From QKMZ01 sp012965515 (GTDB taxonomy: Bacteria > Cyanobacteriota > Vampirovibrionia > Obscuribacterales > Obscuribacteraceae), in assembly GCA_937879965.1 (NCBI GenBank), contig CALFMP010000004.1, positions 425,280-489,279 of the forward strand: a stretch of DNA of 64,000 nt. Direction: 5' to 3'. The position numbers and the translations under genes were made by a program. The notes under the pieces are model-generated. The model was not told where the DNA came from. It worked only from the letters and a program-made list of their open reading frames with translations, and ran no database searches. Shown one piece after another: positions 60,712 through 64,000 of this stretch (positions are counted from its first letter, which is position 1; each line of letters starts with the position of its first letter).

Positions 60712-61856
60712 TTCTCTTCCATTGCTTCGATCATGGCGCTAAAGTCAAAAGGCACATCGCCCTTGGTTTTGATTGTTTGAGCAACGAACTCAGCAAATTC
60801 AACTTTATCAAAATCTCCGAGAGATTTTTCCCGCCATATCTTGTTTAACACCTGAGTGCGCTTTATTTCTGGGGGAAACTGTTCCTTTTTCAGCGGTTGA
60901 AACTCGACCAAAGACGGTGCGTTTTCACCGGTCATAGATTGAAGATAGCGATTCAATAACTGAACTAATCTGGTGATTTCAAAGGTGTCTTCGAATTCGC
61001 CCGATGGGAGACTAAAAAGCAAATCCGTGTTTTGCATATGCTGGGAGATGATCTCGAACTGACTTTCTGCGTCACCATCAAGCAGACATGCGATCGGCAA
61101 ATTTGTTGATTCTCTGTAAGAGAGAAAACGCTTCGTTACTTGATTTGCGCCACCTCCGGAAATCATCAGGATTTGATAATCGGAAAATTCAAAACCGGAT
61201 ATTTGCGCAAAGAGTGGAACCAGAATTGCTTCCGTTTGCCCTTCGACGAGCAGCAGCTTGGCCGGCAAAAAGTCAGGCGGTAAGTGGGGCCGCATCTCCT
61301 TTAAGTGTTCGTCGAAAATATCCAGTACTGCTTCTAACTCCGCACCACCAGCGGTATCAGTAGTTCTTTCCAGTAGACTTTCAATTCGGTTAGCAACTGT
61401 GACTAGAAATGAGATTGCTTCAAGTTGCTCGCTTTGGGATTCGGCAAATTCCTCAGGCAGCTCGGACAGGCTCGCTGACAAAAACTCGACGCAAATGGCT
61501 GCCCAGTAAATTTCATCTTCTGTCCATGAGAGTGCCAACCTGAGGTGCTCTTCCAGGTACCAGAGAACCTTATTCAGCGTTTCGGCAGGATTGAAGTGTT
61601 CGAACTGTTTGTTGCTTCTCAAAGCAGTGGCAGCTCGCATGAAACTGAGTGAATTGAATATATCAGCCTCGAACATTGCAAAAGCCAGCGCGGCAAGCTT
61701 GAGCGACAATTTCGGTTCGACGGTTTCTGAACTTACAGTGCCGAACTCTTTGAAGAACCTTTCACGTTTCATCGCCTTTCTGAGGCGTGATTCCGGCTCA
61801 TCGAAAGAGAGCCAATGTGCAATTGTTCGCTCTTTGTGAAGGGTTCTGTTAAGCAA
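60693..61856 (-). CDS. TOPRIM-domain protein, OLD-like nuclease without ATPase
   Basis: The 387-residue protein has a helical N-terminal half and a TOPRIM domain (about residues 203-300) with LLLVEGQTEAILVPLFAQ (catalytic Glu), LMISGGGANQV and ACLLDGDAESQF (DxD-type metal site). OLD-family proteins usually carry an ABC-type ATPase ahead of TOPRIM; none is present. The start is uncertain: TTG 61856 opens the frame, while ATG 61772, behind AGAAAGG, gives 359 residues. The following membrane protein gene overlaps its end. A role in DNA cleavage, repair or phage defence is inference. Confidence 0.7.
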   Translation of the reverse strand: MLNRTLHKERTIAHWLSFDEPESRLRKAMKRERFFKEFGTVSSETVEPKLSLKLAALAFAMFEADIFNSLSFMRAATALRSNKQFEHFNPAETLNKVLWYLEEHLRLALSWTEDEIYWAAICVEFLSASLSELPEEFAESQSEQLEAISFLVTVANRIESLLERTTDTAGGAELEAVLDIFDEHLKEMRPHLPPDFLPAKLLLVEGQTEAILVPLFAQISGFEFSDYQILMISGGGANQVTKRFLSYRESTNLPIACLLDGDAESQFEIISQHMQNTDLLFSLPSGEFEDTFEITRLVQLLNRYLQSMTGENAPSLVEFQPLKKEQFPPEIKRTQVLNKIWREKSLGDFDKVEFAEFVAQTIKTKGDVPFDFSAMIEAMEEKWGDSP

Positions 61857-62044
61857 GACGTCCCGTCAATAAAGTTTGATTAGAAACTGCAAATCACCGG
61901 ACAGAGCCTGTTTCCAGTAATTCGCGGCGGACTTACGGCAGCATCGTACCATGTTCGCGAAAGCCGTTCGTGTTTACCCCCTTCTTAAGAGTTCTTCTTT
62001 CAATTAGTCTATAAATCTTCTTCCGCCAAGGGGATATAGGAGCG

Positions 62045-63433
62045 ATGTCTGTCGTTGTAGACGACAAAACTGAACAGCGTGCTGATGACGTGATCATCAA
62101 CGGCTCGACTTGGGCTGCTATTTGGCATATGTCCTGGCCGTTGATGTTGAACATGTGCACAATCTCGATTGCCAGCTTTGCCGACGTTTGGGTGGCCGGA
62201 AAACTTGGCTCAGACACGCAGGCTGCAATCGGTATATGCGGTCAAATCGGCTTTTTCATGATCATGCTGGCGGTCGCTCTGTCAGCCGGAACCACTGCAC
62301 TGGTCAGCCGTTTCTGGGGGGCAGGGGACTTCAAGGGGGCTGTAGAAGCGGCCCGATATTCGCTCATTTTTGCATTGATATTTGGTTGCGTGTCAGGTGG
62401 TATTGGGCTGCTTGTAGCTCGTCCACTTGTGAGAATGTTGGGTGCATCTCCAGAGGTTGAGGAGCAAGGTTGGCAGTATCTGAGGCTGGATTTGCTCAGC
62501 CACATTCCTTTTACGGTCTTGTGGGTATCAAACTCTATCTTTAGAGCTAAGGGCGATGCACGTGTGCCCATGATGACCTGGATTTTGATGACGACCTTGA
62601 TCTGCGCGCTAGATGTCGGACTTTGCCTCGGTCCATTCAAGATGGGAATTGCTGGAATCGGTCTGGCATGGCTGATTGCCGGTACGGTAGGTGTGCTTTT
62701 TTCCACATTCATTTTGTCGAAATCAGAACTCAAGGAATGTCTTTCTCTCAAAGGCAAACTCGACAAGGCCCAGTCGAAAGAATGGCTCGGCAGACTCTTG
62801 CGCATTGGAATTCCCGCATGCATTCAAGATCTTTCCTGGGTGGGAGGCAACTTCCTGCTGCTTTTCATTCTGTCTCATACGCACGACCCAACGTCAGCTC
62901 AAGCAGCATGGGGAGTGGGTTTACGTGTGGAAGAAATGATCGGCGGCATGCCCATTTATGCTCTTTCCATGGCAGTCGGTACGATAGTTGGTCAAAATCT
63001 CGGTGCCAAACAGCCGGATAGGGCTGTAACAGCAGGTTGGCAGGTGGCCGGGCTGGGCGCTGCGCTCAACTTTGTTGTGGCGGTTCTGCTTTTTACTTTC
63101 GCTCGCGAAGTGGCCAGCGTCATGAGTACAGACCCGAAAGTAATTGCCTATACCAGTGATTATTTCCGCTGGGTCGGTATTTGCCAGCCATTTGTCGCAC
63201 TTTGGCTGATTCTCTTCGGCGCTATGCAGGGTGCCGGGTACACGCGCTGGCCTATGATCGCAAGTACGATTGTTCTTACTCTGTTCAGGCTCCCACTTGC
63301 ATGGTATCTGAGCGTAAACATGAATTGGGGACCAACCGGTACCTGGGCAGGAGTTTCAGTCTCTGTCTTTATTGTTGGACTACTTGCCATCTGGCGCTTC
63401 AACACCGGTGTTTGGAAAGATCAAAAAGTTTAG
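62045..63433 (+). CDS. MATE-family efflux transporter
   Basis: The 462-residue protein has 12 hydrophobic segments in two halves, typical of MATE. It begins IWHMSWPLMLNMCTISIASF, has DVWVAGKLGSDTQAAIGICG in the first half, and a second half with WGVGLRVEEMIGGMPIYALS and VGTIVGQNLGAKQPDRAVTA. These transporters export cationic or hydrophobic compounds using Na+ or H+. AGGAG lies just ahead of the ATG. No regulator is adjacent. Confidence 0.92.
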   Translation: MSVVVDDKTEQRADDVIINGSTWAAIWHMSWPLMLNMCTISIASFADVWVAGKLGSDTQAAIGICGQIGFFMIMLAVALSAGTTALVSRFWGAGDFKGAVEAARYSLIFALIFGCVSGGIGLLVARPLVRMLGASPEVEEQGWQYLRLDLLSHIPFTVLWVSNSIFRAKGDARVPMMTWILMTTLICALDVGLCLGPFKMGIAGIGLAWLIAGTVGVLFSTFILSKSELKECLSLKGKLDKAQSKEWLGRLLRIGIPACIQDLSWVGGNFLLLFILSHTHDPTSAQAAWGVGLRVEEMIGGMPIYALSMAVGTIVGQNLGAKQPDRAVTAGWQVAGLGAALNFVVAVLLFTFAREVASVMSTDPKVIAYTSDYFRWVGICQPFVALWLILFGAMQGAGYTRWPMIASTIVLTLFRLPLAWYLSVNMNWGPTGTWAGVSVSVFIVGLLAIWRFNTGVWKDQKV

Positions 63434-63594
63434 TCCTGAATTGAACTTTTTGCCTCGCCGCTACGTATTGATATGCAGGCAGGAAAATTCAGCGGGTGTT
63501 TGAAAAATTCCCGAACTTTCAATCACGTTTGTCTGATCGTGCTTGTGTTCTCGCGCGCTTTTCTGCCTGAGTGACTTTCGAGAAGGAGGTGTTT

Positions 63595-63984
63595 ATGCAA
63601 AGAGTGCAAAAGCAGATGCAGGAAAATGCAGTCGGCGGTTCCACCGATGCTGCGGCAGCGAGGTTTCCAACCAAAAGTAAGTCCGCAGCGAGAAAGAGAT
63701 ATCAAAATAGAGTGGCGTATAGCTTGCCGCAACTCAAGCTCTGTCTTGTCGGAGAGCCGTCGAGAGCAAAGCGTTTGATAGCCATTCAAGCTCCTGAAGA
63801 CGTTGCCCGTTTCTTGAATCCTCTCAGATACGCGGCAGAAGAGCACTTTGTCAGCATTCATTTGAACGCCAGGCACGAAGTGCTTGGGCTTCATGAAGTC
63901 TCGCACGGCTCACTTTCAGCATCGCTCGTGCATCCCCGAGAGGTGTTCAACACAGCTTCAACAATAAAGCTAACTTTGTGTTAG
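63595..63984 (+). pseudogene. RadC/JAB-like protein truncated before the catalytic motif
   Basis: The 129-residue frame starts behind an excellent GAAGGAGGTG site. From about residue 70 it follows the RadC-like JAB domain: FVSIHLNARHEVLGLHEVSH and GSLSASLVHPREVFNTAS. In intact homologues this is followed by an N-A-A-(hydrophobic) stretch and HNHPSGD, but here the frame stops after TIKLTLC. In the +2 frame the DNA continues with NKANFVL, which fits the expected spacing, then loses the motif. The window ends 16 bases later. A frameshifted or decayed gene is inferred. Confidence 0.5.
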
Positions 63985-64000
63985 ACTTTGTCTTGTCAAT

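Noticed and set aside
1..64000. tRNA or rRNA genes and classical riboswitches
   Set aside because: Intergenic regions were scanned by eye for T-loop-like GGTTCGAATC, rRNA-like tracts and cobalamin or glycine riboswitch patterns near cobU and gcvPB; none was convincing. A covariance search would be needed to exclude them.

Overview
The window is about 50% GC, densely coded on both strands, and reads as bacterial chromosome from the non-photosynthetic sister lineages of Cyanobacteria (Vampirovibrionia/Melainabacteria, probably an Obscuribacter-like organism). This assignment is inferred from gene content: csaB with a WecG/TagA glycosyltransferase, Mini-RNase III, a YvcK protein with an N-terminal membrane anchor, a DUF2993 protein, glycolate oxidase subunits, a PhoR/PhoB/PhoU cluster, Tad-pilus-like proteins and frequent TTG/GTG starts. 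No photosynthesis gene, rRNA, convincing tRNA, CRISPR array, insertion sequence or prophage module was seen.

Layout. 0-8 kb: end of a CpaC-type secretin, a BlaI-like repressor, GmhB, a histidine kinase with a degenerate REC-GGDEF-REC partner, Mini-RNase III, and a cell-envelope pair (WecG/TagA, CsaB). 8-16 kb: GlcE, GlcF, an atypical single receiver, a 27-bp tandem repeat, an RNase D-like exonuclease, GcvPB, and two paralogous zinc-ribbon membrane proteins around an AraC/GyrI-type regulator. 16-28.8 kb: UbiB-like kinase, RNase PH, DUF2993 protein, Thr-rich lipoprotein, GpmI, then a forward run of PhoR-like kinase, PhoB-like regulator, PhoU, HolA, LOG-family enzyme, EtfB and EtfA. 28.9-32.3 kb: a reverse cluster of two TadE-like proteins, a TadG-like protein and a TPR protein. 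32.4-37.2 kb: RibD and PfkA, divergent from SucC-SucD. 37.3-45.4 kb: a Phd/PIN toxin-antitoxin pair, a patatin, a flavin reductase, a def/unknown/RapZ-C/YvcK/exported-protein run, CobU and a YgjP-like metallopeptidase. 45.7-55.1 kb: FabF, then two very large uncharacterised proteins (831 and 1767 residues), the larger built from roughly 90-residue helical repeats. 55.3-64 kb: CysE, small coiled-coil and zinc-ribbon proteins, an acyl-CoA dehydrogenase-like protein, Rpe, an exported TPR protein, a TOPRIM (OLD-like) protein with a four-helix membrane protein, a MATE transporter and a truncated RadC-like gene.

How it fits together. Much of the window is central metabolism: GpmI, PfkA, Rpe, SucCD, EtfAB with an acyl-CoA dehydrogenase, glycolate oxidation, glycine cleavage, and riboflavin, cobalamin, cysteine and fatty-acid synthesis. 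Added to this are phosphate signalling (PhoR/B/U) and envelope or pilus functions. The items most worth a second look are the two-giant-protein locus at 47.0-55.1 kb, signalling proteins whose phospho-acceptor aspartates are replaced, a RapZ C-terminal domain without its ATPase half fused by overlap to YvcK, a stand-alone TOPRIM/membrane pair, and a family of short palindromic repeats with one tandemly expanded copy.
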